Source: Actinoplanes aureus
GTDB lineage: Bacteria; Actinomycetota; Actinomycetes; Mycobacteriales; Micromonosporaceae
DNA length: 64,000 nucleotides
Direction of reading: 5' to 3'
NCBI RefSeq assembly: GCF_015704865.1
Contig: NZ_JADQTO010000008.1
Location: 143,307 to 207,306, forward strand
The position numbers and the translations under genes were made by a program. Shown here piece after piece: positions 1 through 13,991 of this stretch. A model generated the notes under the pieces. That model saw nothing but the letters and a program-made list of their open reading frames with translations. It did no database searches and was not told where the DNA came from. How positions within the stretch are numbered: position 1 is the stretch's first letter; every line of letters begins with the position of its first letter.

Positions 1-690
1 CCACGCCCGCCGTGCCACGCGACCGCCTGCCCACTCCCGGCCGCCCGGCGACCGCCGGGCCACGCACACGGCGAGCCCTGCCATCACTCAGCCCCGGTCC
101 CGGCTGGCGCCGGGGCACGTCATGGGCCGCGCTCGGGTTGGGTGCGTGGCTGCCGGCCGGCGGCGCTCGGCCGGCGCCGGGGCACGCGGTCCGCCGTCAC
201 GCGCGAGCGTGGTTGCTAAGGCCCGCTCGGGTCGAGGTCTCTATCCGCCCGGCACCAGGCAGCCCTCCACGCTGGCCCCGGTAGCCCGGCTAGCGCTGGG
301 CGCGTTATGCGGGCCGGGTTGGGTGCGTGGTGGACGGCTGGGGGTGCCGGGCCGTCGGTGGGGCACGTTATGCGGGCCGGGATAGGTGGCTGGTGGACGG
401 CTGGTGGTGGGGCGCGTGGTGGCCGTGCGGATCTGCGAGGTCGCGTTACGCGGTGCCGGTGTGAGCGCGTCCGACCGCAAGATCAGATTGTGATAGCGGC
501 GCCGACCGGTCCGGCACCACGAGGGAGAAAAAGATCTCACACCGGGATTCACCCGTTAGGCACCCCTCCGGCCCGGGCGGCGAGCGCTCTGCGAGCTCCG
601 TAGCGCACGCTTGGGTAATGAGTCAAACGGACAGCGGTGCTTACGGCGTACCAAATCTTGGGAACTGTGAGGGAATCGCTGCCGCGCGCC
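1..690. other. Region without a confident gene
   Basis: This 690-base stretch has no open frame with recognisable protein content. A frame open from the window start to 284 is rich in Pro, Ala and Arg. It could be the low-complexity tail of a gene that begins outside the window, but nothing in it is diagnostic. The middle part carries imperfect direct repeats (listed separately). The last ~200 bases before 690 show no tRNA, riboswitch or promoter that I recognise. Confidence 0.5.
303..428. repeat. Two imperfect ~63-bp direct repeats
   Basis: CGTTATGCGGGCCGGG starts at 303 and again at 366, a 63-bp period. Both copies continue with GGT-rich sequence and share TGGTGGACGGCTGG. A more decayed copy begins at 118 (CGTCATGGGCC, then GGGTTGGGTGCGTGG), and a short trace (CGTTACGCGG) is at 444. 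The pattern suggests a decaying tandem repeat in non-coding DNA. Confidence 0.6.
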
Positions 691-703
691 TCAGAGAGGC
701 GCG
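685..703. terminator. Short hairpin at the end of the GNAT gene
   Basis: CGCGCCTC (685-692) and GAGGCGCG (696-703) form a perfect 8-bp stem with a 3-nt loop that spans the stop codon of the minus-strand acetyltransferase gene. There is no U tract, so termination is only a suggestion. Confidence 0.35.
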
Positions 704-1563
704 GCGGCCGGCTCGGCGATGCAGGCCGTGCCCACCCGGCGGAAGCCGACCTTGGTGTAGAGCCGCGCCACGTCGTCGTCGCCCGCGGAGAGGAAGACCA
801 GGCTCACCCCGGAGGCCAGCAACCGCCCGGCCAAAGTGGCCGTGAGCTGGGAGGCGTAACCACGTCCGCGCGCTGACGGCAACGTGGCCACCCCGACGAT
901 CTCGGCGGTGTCGCCGACCCGCTGGCTGGTGGCGGTGGCCAGGATGCCGTCGGCGGGCGACTCCACCACCGCGGTCACGTAGTCACCGCTGTCGAAGAGT
1001 CGCTGGGCCTGCCGCACCGCCTCCTGGGTGGGCGGCGCCGCGGCGTCCCGCTCGGTCGGGCCGGCGCCGTCGATGACCAGCGTTTTCTCCACCATCTCCA
1101 TGGGTGCGCGGTGGGCCGGCATGCCGAAGCCCAGCCGGGCGACGGCCCGGGAGGCACCCAGGTCGGCGGGGAAGCTGGGTGCCGCCGTGTCCAGGTAGCG
1201 GATGCTGGCGCCGTGCACCGGCAGGTCCGGGACCAGCGCTTTCGGATCCAGGGTGAGCAGCGGTGCCAGCAGCACGTCCAGGCCTGCGGATCGGGCTACC
1301 GCCAGCAGGTCGGGCGTCGTCTCGTGGACCCACTCGAACGCCTCGGGAAGGCCCAGCTCGCGCTGCCGTTGCCGGGTGGCCGTGATGTCCGCTGCCGAGG
1401 GGGTGTGCGAACCACGCTTCGGCCGTGCATAGTAGGGCCAGCCCTCTCCCTCGCGGATGAAGAGGATCAGCGAGCCGATCTCTTCGATCCGCGCCCAGGG
1501 GCGAGGCAAAGCGTCGTAGAACCGCTCGAGTCGGTCGAAGAGGCCGGAATCCGCTGGCGCCAT
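691..1563 (-). CDS. GNAT-family N-acetyltransferase
   Basis: This 290-residue protein has a C-terminal GNAT acetyltransferase domain from about residue 165. The acetyl-CoA-binding motif A is visible as GVATLPSARGRGYASQL (224-240). It is followed by the family's C-terminal pattern LYTKVGFRRVG (268-278), seen when the substrate domain ends on strand 6. The first ~165 residues resemble no domain I can name and may be a second, degenerate GNAT half, as in tandem-GNAT proteins. The gene is divergent from gltB and the substrate cannot be predicted. It starts with ATG at 1563. Confidence 0.75.
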   Translation of the reverse strand: MAPADSGLFDRLERFYDALPRPWARIEEIGSLILFIREGEGWPYYARPKRGSHTPSAADITATRQRQRELGLPEAFEWVHETTPDLLAVARSAGLDVLLAPLLTLDPKALVPDLPVHGASIRYLDTAAPSFPADLGASRAVARLGFGMPAHRAPMEMVEKTLVIDGAGPTERDAAAPPTQEAVRQAQRLFDSGDYVTAVVESPADGILATATSQRVGDTAEIVGVATLPSARGRGYASQLTATLAGRLLASGVSLVFLSAGDDDVARLYTKVGFRRVGTACIAEPAAAPL

Positions 1564-1629
1564 CGCGCGAGACTACCGGTCCGCACACCGGCTGTGCTAT
1601 TCAGTTCGTCCGCGGATCGGTGCGAGGTG

Positions 1630-1656
1630 TGATCAATCCGCATCTGGCGGAGATCA
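1630..1656. promoter_or_regulatory. Inverted repeat in the GNAT/gltB divergent promoter region
   Basis: TGATC-aa-TCCGC (1630-1641), a 5-nt spacer ATCTG, then GCGGA-GATCA (1647-1656) form a symmetric 10-bp site with a 2-nt bulge. It sits midway between divergent starts at 1563 and 1744, where an operator for gltBD would be expected. I do not recognise the regulator, and it does not look like a GlnR box. Confidence 0.35.
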
Positions 1657-1743
1657 GTGTCTCTTAACGTAGACTCAAGAGACTTTGCAGGGCCGACGTC
1701 GTCCCGACCTCGAAACGAAACACCAGTGACGACAGGAGGCCCG

Positions 1744-6289
<4,546 letters not shown>

Positions 6290-6297
<8 letters not shown>

Positions 6298-7759
6298 TCC
6301 GAACGGTTTCCTCCGGTACGAGCGTCAGCTCCCGAAGCGCCGCCCGGTTCCCGTCCGGATCATGGACTGGAAAGAGGTCTACCCGCCCGCGGGTGAGGAG
6401 CTCATCCGCGACCAGGCGACGCGCTGCATGGACTGCGGCATCCCGTTCTGCCACGAGGGCTGCCCGCTGGGCAACCGCATCCCGGACTGGAACGACCTGG
6501 TGCGTACCGGTTCGTGGGACGCGGCGGTGGAGTCGCTGCACGCCACCAACAACTTCCCGGAGTTCACCGGGCGGCTCTGCCCGGCGCCCTGCGAGGCGGC
6601 GTGCGTGCTCGGTATCGCCGACGACCCGGTGACCATCAAGCAGGTCGAGGTGGAGATCGCCAACCACGCCTTCGGGCGGGGCCTGGTGCCGCAGCCGGCA
6701 CCGGCTGCGACCGGCAAGTCGGTCGCGGTGGTCGGTTCCGGTCCGGCCGGCCTGGCGGCCGCCCAGCAGCTGGCGCGGGCCGGGCACGCGGTCACGGTCT
6801 ACGAGCGCGACGACCGGATCGGCGGTCTTCTCCGGTACGGGATTCCGGACTTCAAGATCGAGAAGGACGTCATCGACGCGCGCCTGGTGCAGATGGCCGC
6901 CGAGGGCGTCGTCTTCCAGGCCGGGGTCAACGTGGGCGTCGACCTGACCGCCGACGACCTGCGTGACCGGTACGACGCGGTGCTGCTCGCCGCGGGCGCG
7001 CTGGCCGGCCGGGACACCCCGGACACCCCGGGCCGCGAGCTGAAGGGCGTGCACCTGGCGATGGAACACCTGGTTCCCGCCAATCGCATCGTCGCCGGTT
7101 TGCAGGACACCACGCCGATCGACGCCAAGGGCAAGCACGTCATCATCATCGGCGGCGGCGACACCGGCGCCGACTGCCTCGGTGTGGCCCACCGCCAGGG
7201 CGCGGCCTCGGTCACCCAGCTCGACCAGTACCCGCTGCCGCCGGAGGTCCGCACCGGCGTCAAGGACCCGTGGCCGACCTGGCCGCTGATCCTGCGCAAC
7301 TACGCCGCGCACGAGGAAGGCGGCGACCGGGTCTTCGGTGTCGCGGTGCAGGAGTTCGTCGGCGACGGCGACGGCAACCTGACCGCCATCCGGATCGCCG
7401 AGGTCCAGGTCCAGCGCATCGACGGCGTCCGTACGGTCACCGTCACTCCCGGCTCGGAGCGTGAGCTCCGCGCCGACCTGGTGCTGCTCGCGGTCGGTTT
7501 CGAGGGCACCGAGGACCAGCCCCTGCTGGCCCAGTTCGGGATCAGCCGCAACCGGCGCAACGTGCTCGACGCCGACCAGACGTGGCAGACCTCGGCCGAG
7601 GGCGTCTTCGTCGCCGGCGACATGCATCGCGGGGCCTCCCTGATCGTCTGGGCGATCGCCGAGGGCCGGGCGGCCGCGGCGGCCATCCACGAGTACCTGG
7701 GCGCGGCAGGTGACCTGCCGGCTCCGGTGCGTGCGGACCAGCAGCCGCTCTCGGTCTGA
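6290..7759 (+). CDS. gltD: Glutamate synthase (NADPH) small subunit
   Basis: The small GOGAT subunit is 489 residues and passes electrons from NADPH through FAD and 4Fe-4S clusters to GltB. N-terminal cysteine clusters are visible (CMDCGIPFCHEGCPLGN and CPAPCEAACVLG). The FAD-binding Rossmann motif is VAVVGSGPAGLAAAQQL, and the NADPH-binding motif is VIIIGGGDTGADCLG. The GTG at 6290 lies inside the end of gltB (8-base overlap), which fits coupled synthesis of the two subunits at a fixed ratio. A strong hairpin terminator follows 14 bases after the stop, so the operon is probably just gltBD. Confidence 0.96.
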
Positions 7760-7773
7760 CCTGATCGGCCGTT

Positions 7774-7807
7774 AAGGCCCGTCACCCTGTCGGGGTGGCG
7801 GGCCTTT
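7774..7807 (+). terminator. Terminator after gltBD
   Basis: AAGGCCCGTCACCC (7774-7787) pairs with GGGTGGCGGGCCTT (7793-7806) through a 5-nt loop, ending in a short T run. This is a strong GC stem directly after gltD. Confidence 0.8.
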
Positions 7808-8005
7808 GCGCTGGTGAACCGGGGTTGCGGTATGTGCCGTCGGGCGCCGGACGGCGACCGATAAGCTGAACCGGCGGTCGCTGAAGCCCGCGGACGACGC
7901 AGCGCACCCCGTGGAACCCGCGGGTTGACCTCGCCGTCGACACCCGCAGTTCATGCCGAGGACGGGGGTCGGCCGCCGGGCCGCCCCAGAAGAAGGACTA
8001 GCCTG

Positions 8006-9442
<1,437 letters not shown>

Positions 9443-9448
9443 CCTCGC

Positions 9449-10327
9449 GTGACGTCGCACATCCGGGGACAGGCCGCGGTCGATCAGCTTCTGGAACTTC
9501 TGGACCTGCGGCAGATCGATCCGGCCACCTTCCAGGGTGACAGCCCGAAAACGGGTGCCCAGCGCGTGTTCGGCGGCCAGGTCGCCGGGCAGGCGCTGGT
9601 CGCCGCGGGGCGTACCGTCGATCCGAGCCGGCTCGTGCACTCGCTGCACGGCTACTTCGTGCGTCCCGGTGACCCCACCGTGCCGATCACCTTCCACGTC
9701 GAGCACATCCGTGACGGCCGGTCGTTCTCGGTACGCCGCTCCACCGCCAAGCAGCACGGCAAGACGATCTTCTTCATGTCGGCGTCGTTCCAGGTGCCGG
9801 AGGAGGGGATGGACCACCACACTCCGGCGCCCACCGACGTGCCGGAGCCCGAGGACGTACCCACCATGCGCGACTGGGTGGAGCGGTACCCGGACCGGAT
9901 GGCCCTGTTCAAGGCGGCACCGCAGGCCGTGGACGTGCGCTATGTGGGTGTACCGGGATGGGTTCCACCCGGCGACCGCGAGGTCCAGCCGCAGCAGCGG
10001 GTCTGGATGCGGTTCGACGGCAAGCTCCCGGACGATCCGCTGCTGCACGCCTGCGCCCTGACGTACGCGTCCGACCTCTCCCTGCTGGACGCGGTCCTCT
10101 CCACCCACGGCGAGGTCTGGGGCCCGGGCGGCATGATCGGCGCGAGCCTCGACCACGCGCTCTGGCTGCACCGGCCGTTCCGTGCCGACGAGTGGTTCCT
10201 CTACGACAGCGTCAGCCCGTCGGCGAGCGGCGCCCGGGGCCTGGCCAGCGGGCGGATGTTCACCCGCGACGGCCGGCACATCGCCAGCGCCGTGCAGGAG
10301 GGGCTGCTCCGCCGCGTCGGCGGCTGA
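9449..10327 (+). CDS. tesB: Acyl-CoA thioesterase II
   Basis: This 292-residue double-hotdog thioesterase hydrolyses acyl-CoA to fatty acid and CoA; the length matches E. coli TesB (~286). The N-terminal hotdog contains VFGGQVAGQALVAAGRTV. The second contains the catalytic triad region: Asp in YASDLSLLDA, the Ser/Thr position in SLDHALWLHR, and Gln in AVQEGLLR. The GTG start at 9449 lies 6 bases after the pyk stop, so the gene is probably read with pyk. It runs into a long inverted repeat shared with the convergent DUF308 gene. Confidence 0.9.
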   Translation: MTSHIRGQAAVDQLLELLDLRQIDPATFQGDSPKTGAQRVFGGQVAGQALVAAGRTVDPSRLVHSLHGYFVRPGDPTVPITFHVEHIRDGRSFSVRRSTAKQHGKTIFFMSASFQVPEEGMDHHTPAPTDVPEPEDVPTMRDWVERYPDRMALFKAAPQAVDVRYVGVPGWVPPGDREVQPQQRVWMRFDGKLPDDPLLHACALTYASDLSLLDAVLSTHGEVWGPGGMIGASLDHALWLHRPFRADEWFLYDSVSPSASGARGLASGRMFTRDGRHIASAVQEGLLRRVGG

Positions 10328-10341
10328 CTCCCGGACGAGAA

Positions 10342-10402
10342 ACCCCGCCGGTGCTGGATCCCGGTCCGGCGACTGACCGTCAACGGATCCATCACCGGCG
10401 GG
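10342..10402. terminator. Bidirectional terminator-like inverted repeat
   Basis: CCCCGCCGGTG (10342-10352) pairs with CACCGGCGGGG (10392-10402). An inner GGATCC/GGATCC pair (10355-10360, 10384-10389) extends the stem over a 23-nt loop. It lies between the convergent tesB and DUF308 genes. Confidence 0.65.
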
Positions 10403-10421
10403 GCCGGGGACAAGTCCCTCA

Positions 10422-11321
10422 TCAGCCCCGACCGGATCGGTCCGCGTCACCGGCTCGCCCGGCAGGCATGCCTTCGACGCCTTCCGGCGTGTCCGGGACC
10501 GGCGGCAGGTCCTTCGGCACCGTTGTGGTGTCCACCCGCGGTCCGCCCACGCCGGCCTGGGCGAGCATCGCGTCCAGGTCCGCCGTGGTCCGTACGACCT
10601 GCTCGTGGAAGGTCTCGCCGGTGGTGGTGGCCTCCCCGGCGATCACCGTGGGCGGGCCGGTCCGGGCGCGGTGCCGGGCCCGCGAACGATGCGGCGCGCC
10701 CTCGAAGTCGGTCAGGCCGGCCGTGTAGCCGGTCACGCCGGCGGCCCGCTCCGGCGGCAGTTCCAGCACGTCCTTGCGGGTGGCGGCCACCTCACGCAGC
10801 CGCAACGCGGTCACCAGGTCGGCCACCGCACGCAGGGCGCCGAGCGCGCCCAGCACGACGAGAACCAGGTCAGTGGTACGCGAGTACGGGCTGGCCGAGA
10901 AGAAGCCGAGTGCCATCTCGAGCACCCCCACAGTGACCAGCAGGCTCCATATCCGGTCCGAGCCGCGCGTGAGGACCCCGACCGCGACGTCCACGGCTCC
11001 GCGCACCATCAGGTACCAGCCGATCAGCGAGGCCGGTGTGGTGTACGACGAGTCCGACGAGGTCAGCAGGACCACGCCGGTGGCGGTGAACAGGGCGGCC
11101 AGAATCGCGTTCAGCCACCAGGTACGGGTTCCGGCGAGCGCGCGTACCAGCTCGCACACCGCGCCGAACAGGATGATCGGGCCCGCCACCGCCGCGATGT
11201 CCGTCGGCTCCAGCCGCATCACCGCCCAGGCGATCGCCAGCCACGCCGCCCCCGCGAACATCAGGAACCCCCACATGCTCCCGCGTGCGACGGTCAAGGG
11301 CGAAGAACCGGACCACAACAT
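10422..11321 (-). CDS. DUF308/HdeD-like membrane protein
   Basis: This 299-residue integral membrane protein has about six transmembrane helices in the first ~170 residues, in three helix pairs of the HdeD/DUF308 type. A ~110-residue hydrophilic, probably cytoplasmic, C-terminal tail rich in Arg, Ala and Pro follows. I start it at ATG 11321 because GGGAGG lies 4 bases upstream; an in-frame ATG at 11351 would add 10 residues without a ribosome-binding site. HdeD itself is an acid-resistance protein of E. coli, but the role of the actinobacterial versions is unknown. The gene is convergent with tesB. Confidence 0.7.
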   Translation of the reverse strand: MLWSGSSPLTVARGSMWGFLMFAGAAWLAIAWAVMRLEPTDIAAVAGPIILFGAVCELVRALAGTRTWWLNAILAALFTATGVVLLTSSDSSYTTPASLIGWYLMVRGAVDVAVGVLTRGSDRIWSLLVTVGVLEMALGFFSASPYSRTTDLVLVVLGALGALRAVADLVTALRLREVAATRKDVLELPPERAAGVTGYTAGLTDFEGAPHRSRARHRARTGPPTVIAGEATTTGETFHEQVVRTTADLDAMLAQAGVGGPRVDTTTVPKDLPPVPDTPEGVEGMPAGRAGDADRSGRG

Positions 11322-11351
11322 GAGGCCTCCCGCAGCAGCTGTCCTTGCCAT

Positions 11352-11660
11352 GACAGCATCCGGGGCAGGCCGAGGCCCCGGGTTCGCCGAGATTGGCCAA
11401 GATCACATCAGGTGAGCCGGAATCGTTCGGCGACCGTTTTTCGCCATCCGGAGCCGGTCGGCGATTCTGTTCCGCAACCCGAGTACGTCGCTGATCAGCG
11501 CACTTATCGCGGCGGTAACGCACCGGTCACCGGAATGAAAGAAATGCCGCGTGAATTGACCGGCCGCTCGATTCCCGGGTGCGGCCGTCGCGCCTGCGCC
11601 CGCCTTGCTGAGCGCTGTCGAATAGACGGGCGTAATCCTGCGGTTATGCATGATCAGATG
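11352..11660. other. Intergenic region, no gene seen
   Basis: About 310 bases lie between the DUF308 gene start and the tRNA 3' end. Short open frames cross it, but none has a ribosome-binding site or recognisable content. It should contain the DUF308 promoter on the minus strand; I cannot point to one. Confidence 0.5.
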
Positions 11661-11737
11661 TGGTGCCCCCGGTGGGATTCGAACCCACACTGTATGGTGT
11701 TTGAGACCATCTTCTCTGCCGGTTGGAATACAGGGGC
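11661..11737 (-). tRNA. tRNA-Leu (CAA), short variable loop
   Basis: On the minus strand a complete cloverleaf can be folded. The acceptor GCCCCTG pairs with CGGGGGC (one G-U), followed by discriminator A and an encoded CCA (11661-11663). The D arm has a 3-bp TTC/GAA stem with GG in the loop. The anticodon stem is ATGGT/ACCAT, with loop CTCAAAC giving anticodon CAA (11703-11701). The T arm is GTGGG-TTCGAAT-CCCAC. The body is 74 nt (11664-11737). The variable region is only 5 nt (ACAGT), whereas bacterial tRNA-Leu normally has a long class-II variable arm. The anticodon predicts leucine; the scaffold is atypical. Confidence 0.85.
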
Positions 11738-11896
11738 CGACATACCCATCTTGGCATGCCCTGGCGCGGCATATCGAACCGGGCATGACTTGGTCACGCC
11801 AGGATGAGTCTTCGACAGCCTACCCACTAGGCTTAGGGCGGCGGTACCCACATACCGGGGTGTCGCGACATCGACGTTCTGGGGGTAGGGGTTTCC

Positions 11897-12511
11897 GTGG
11901 CCGACACGCAGGCTGGTGCCGAGCGCAAGCGGGTGCTCATCGCCGAGGACGAGGCCCTGATCCGGCTGGACCTCGCCGAGATGCTCGTCGAGGAGGGCTA
12001 CGACGTGGTCGGCGAGGCGGGCGACGGTGAGACCGCCGTGCGCCTGGCCGAGGACCTGAAGCCCGACCTGGTGATCCTGGACATCAAGATGCCGATCATG
12101 GATGGTCTGGCGGCCGCGGAGCGCATCGCCGGCGGCCGGATCGCGCCGGTGGTGATCCTGACCGCGTTCAGCCAGCGTGATCTCGTGGAGCGGGCCCGCG
12201 CGGCCGGCGCGATGGCGTACCTGGTGAAGCCTTTCCAGAAGTCCGACCTGGTGCCGGCCATCGAGATCGCCCTGTCGCGGTATTCGGAGATCGCGGCTCT
12301 GGAGTCCGAGGTCGCCGGTCTGACCGACCGCCTGGAGACCCGCAAGTCGGTGGAGCGCGCCAAGGGCGAGCTGATGACGAAGTACGCGATGACCGAGCCG
12401 CAGGCGTTCAAGTGGATCCAGCGCACGGCGATGGACCACCGGATGACGATGCGCGAGGTCGCCGACCGGATCCTGGCCGAGGCGCAGGAGTCCGGGAGCA
12501 CCCCGGCTTGA
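11897..12511 (+). CDS. pdtaR: ANTAR-domain response regulator (PdtaR-like)
   Basis: This 204-residue two-component response regulator has an RNA-binding ANTAR output domain. The receiver domain (12-~125) has the acidic pocket ED in LIAEDEAL, the phospho-acceptor Asp in LVILDIKMPIMDG, Thr in ILTAF and Lys in LVKPF. A short coiled coil leads to the ANTAR domain (~140-200; KSVERAKGELMTKY and AFKWIQRTAMD). ANTAR proteins act as antiterminators by binding dual stem-loops in mRNA leaders. Mycobacterial PdtaR is the close model and is driven by kinase PdtaS, which is not in this window. GTG start at 11897. Confidence 0.92.
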   Translation: MADTQAGAERKRVLIAEDEALIRLDLAEMLVEEGYDVVGEAGDGETAVRLAEDLKPDLVILDIKMPIMDGLAAAERIAGGRIAPVVILTAFSQRDLVERARAAGAMAYLVKPFQKSDLVPAIEIALSRYSEIAALESEVAGLTDRLETRKSVERAKGELMTKYAMTEPQAFKWIQRTAMDHRMTMREVADRILAEAQESGSTPA

Positions 12512-12529
12512 GTTGACCTTGTCGTTGCG

Positions 12530-12559
12530 TTGACCTTGACAGACGACGGCTTGTAACAC
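12530..12559 (+). promoter_or_regulatory. Candidate livJ promoter with duplicated GTTGACCTTG
   Basis: TTGACC (12530-12535) is followed after 16-18 nt by TGTAAC/TAACAC (12552-12559), a plausible housekeeping promoter for the liv operon. The 10-mer GTTGACCTTG occurs twice, at 12512-12521 and 12529-12538, exactly 17 bp apart. This may mark a repeated regulator site or tandem -35 boxes. Confidence 0.4.
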
Positions 12560-12743
12560 TCGCTCTGTGCGTTCGGTCACGGCACGTAACGGTTCGGTGA
12601 AAGCCCGTTTGAACTCTACCTACCTGTGACTCTCCTGGGATAGCGTCCGGCCCCATGACGGGCTGAGTGCGCGTGATGTGGGACGCAAGTGCCAATCAGC
12701 GCATGGTGGCCCGGTGGGTTCGGTATGGAGGAGGGTTCCAACC

Positions 12744-13907
12744 TTGAGGCAGGTTCTCGCGCGAGCGATCGGCGGAGTGGCCATCATCGGGCTGCTGGCC
12801 GGTTCGGCAGCTTGTAATAAGGATACGAGCAGCGATACGGCGACGGGTTCGAACTGCGGCTACAAGCTTGCGTTCTTCGGCGCGCTCACCGGTTCGGCCG
12901 CCAACCTGGGTGTCAACATCTCGCAGGGCTTCGAGCTCGCGATCAACCAGTACAACGAGAAGAAGGGGTCGACCTGTATCGAGGTCGCCAAATTCGACTC
13001 GCAGGGCGCGGCTGAGGTGGCTCCGGGTGTGGCCCGTAGCCTGGTGGCGGACAAGAAGATCATCGGCATTGTGGGCCCGCCGTTCTCCGGTGAGTCGGAG
13101 GCGGCCATGCCGATCTTCGACGAAGCCGGCATCCCGGCCGTCTCGCCGTCGGCGACCCGGGTTTCGCTGTCGTCGAAGGGGTGGAAGGTCTTCCACCGCG
13201 CGGTGGCGAACGACGACGCGCAGGGCCCGGCGGCCGCTGCGTACATCAAGGACACGCTGAAGGCCGAGAAGGTCTTCGTGGCCGACGACCAGTCCGCGTA
13301 CGGTGCCGGCCTGGCCGACGTGGTCAAGTCCAAGCTGGGCGCCGCGGTGGTGGCCAGCGACAAGACCGAGGGTGACGGCAAGCAGGCCGACTTCTCGGCG
13401 CTGGTGCAGAAGGTTCAGTCGAGCGGCGCGACCGCGCTGTTCTACGGCGGTTACTACACGAACGCCGGTCTGATCCGTAAGCAGCTGACCTCGGCCGGCT
13501 GGAAGGGCGTGCTGCTCGGCGGCGACGGCATGAAGGACCCGGGTCTGTCCAAGGCGGCCGGTAACGCCTCCGCGGCCGGCACGATCGTGACCTGCCCCTG
13601 CTCGCCGCCGGAGGCAGCGGGCGACGAGTTCAACACCGCCTTCAAGACCAAGTGGGGCGTTCCGGCCGGTACCTACTCGGACGTGGCGTACGACGCGGCG
13701 AACATCTTCCTGCAGGGCATCGAGGCGGGCAACACGACGCACGAGAAGCTCAACGAGTACCTGTCGACCGTGAACTACAAGGGCATCGCGAACACCTACA
13801 AGTTCACCTCGACCGGCGAGCTGGACCCGACGCTGATCAAGGTGTGGGCGTTCAAGTTCAACGAAGCCGGCGAGAACGTGGCGGACCAGGAGATCAAGAT
13901 TTCCTGA
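12744..13907 (+). CDS. livJ: Branched-chain amino acid ABC transporter, substrate-binding lipoprotein
   Basis: This 387-residue extracytoplasmic receptor is of the Leu/Ile/Val-binding (periplasmic-binding-fold type I) family. I choose TTG 12744 because GGAGGAGGG at 12727-12735 precedes it by 8 bases; the open frame continues 22 codons upstream without support. The N-terminus is a lipoprotein signal (RQVLARAIGGVAIIGLLAG, then SAAC), so the mature protein should be anchored at Cys. The body begins YKLAFFGALTGSAANLG and contains VGPPFSGESEAAMPIFDEAGIPAVSPSAT-type ligand-cleft sequence. A strong hairpin separates it from the permease genes, which would let the receptor be made in excess. Confidence 0.93.
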   Translation: MRQVLARAIGGVAIIGLLAGSAACNKDTSSDTATGSNCGYKLAFFGALTGSAANLGVNISQGFELAINQYNEKKGSTCIEVAKFDSQGAAEVAPGVARSLVADKKIIGIVGPPFSGESEAAMPIFDEAGIPAVSPSATRVSLSSKGWKVFHRAVANDDAQGPAAAAYIKDTLKAEKVFVADDQSAYGAGLADVVKSKLGAAVVASDKTEGDGKQADFSALVQKVQSSGATALFYGGYYTNAGLIRKQLTSAGWKGVLLGGDGMKDPGLSKAAGNASAAGTIVTCPCSPPEAAGDEFNTAFKTKWGVPAGTYSDVAYDAANIFLQGIEAGNTTHEKLNEYLSTVNYKGIANTYKFTSTGELDPTLIKVWAFKFNEAGENVADQEIKIS

Positions 13908-13936
13908 CCGTTCGGCGGTAACTCTTTGTGAAGGGC

Positions 13937-13967
13937 CGGTGTGGCCGGATGATCTCCGGCCACACCG
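13937..13967 (+). terminator. Intra-operon hairpin between livJ and livH
   Basis: CGGTGTGGCCGG (13937-13948) and CCGGCCACACCG (13956-13967) form a perfect 12-bp stem with a 7-nt loop, followed by TCGTCGTTTT. It looks like a partial terminator or mRNA 3'-end stabiliser that lowers expression of livHMGF relative to livJ. Confidence 0.65.
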
Positions 13968-13991
13968 ACCTCGTCGTTTTGGAGCCCTCTT

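Noticed and set aside
11403..11786. Minus-strand ORF overlapping the tRNA gene
   Set aside because: It runs through a complete tRNA cloverleaf on the same strand and has no ribosome-binding site.
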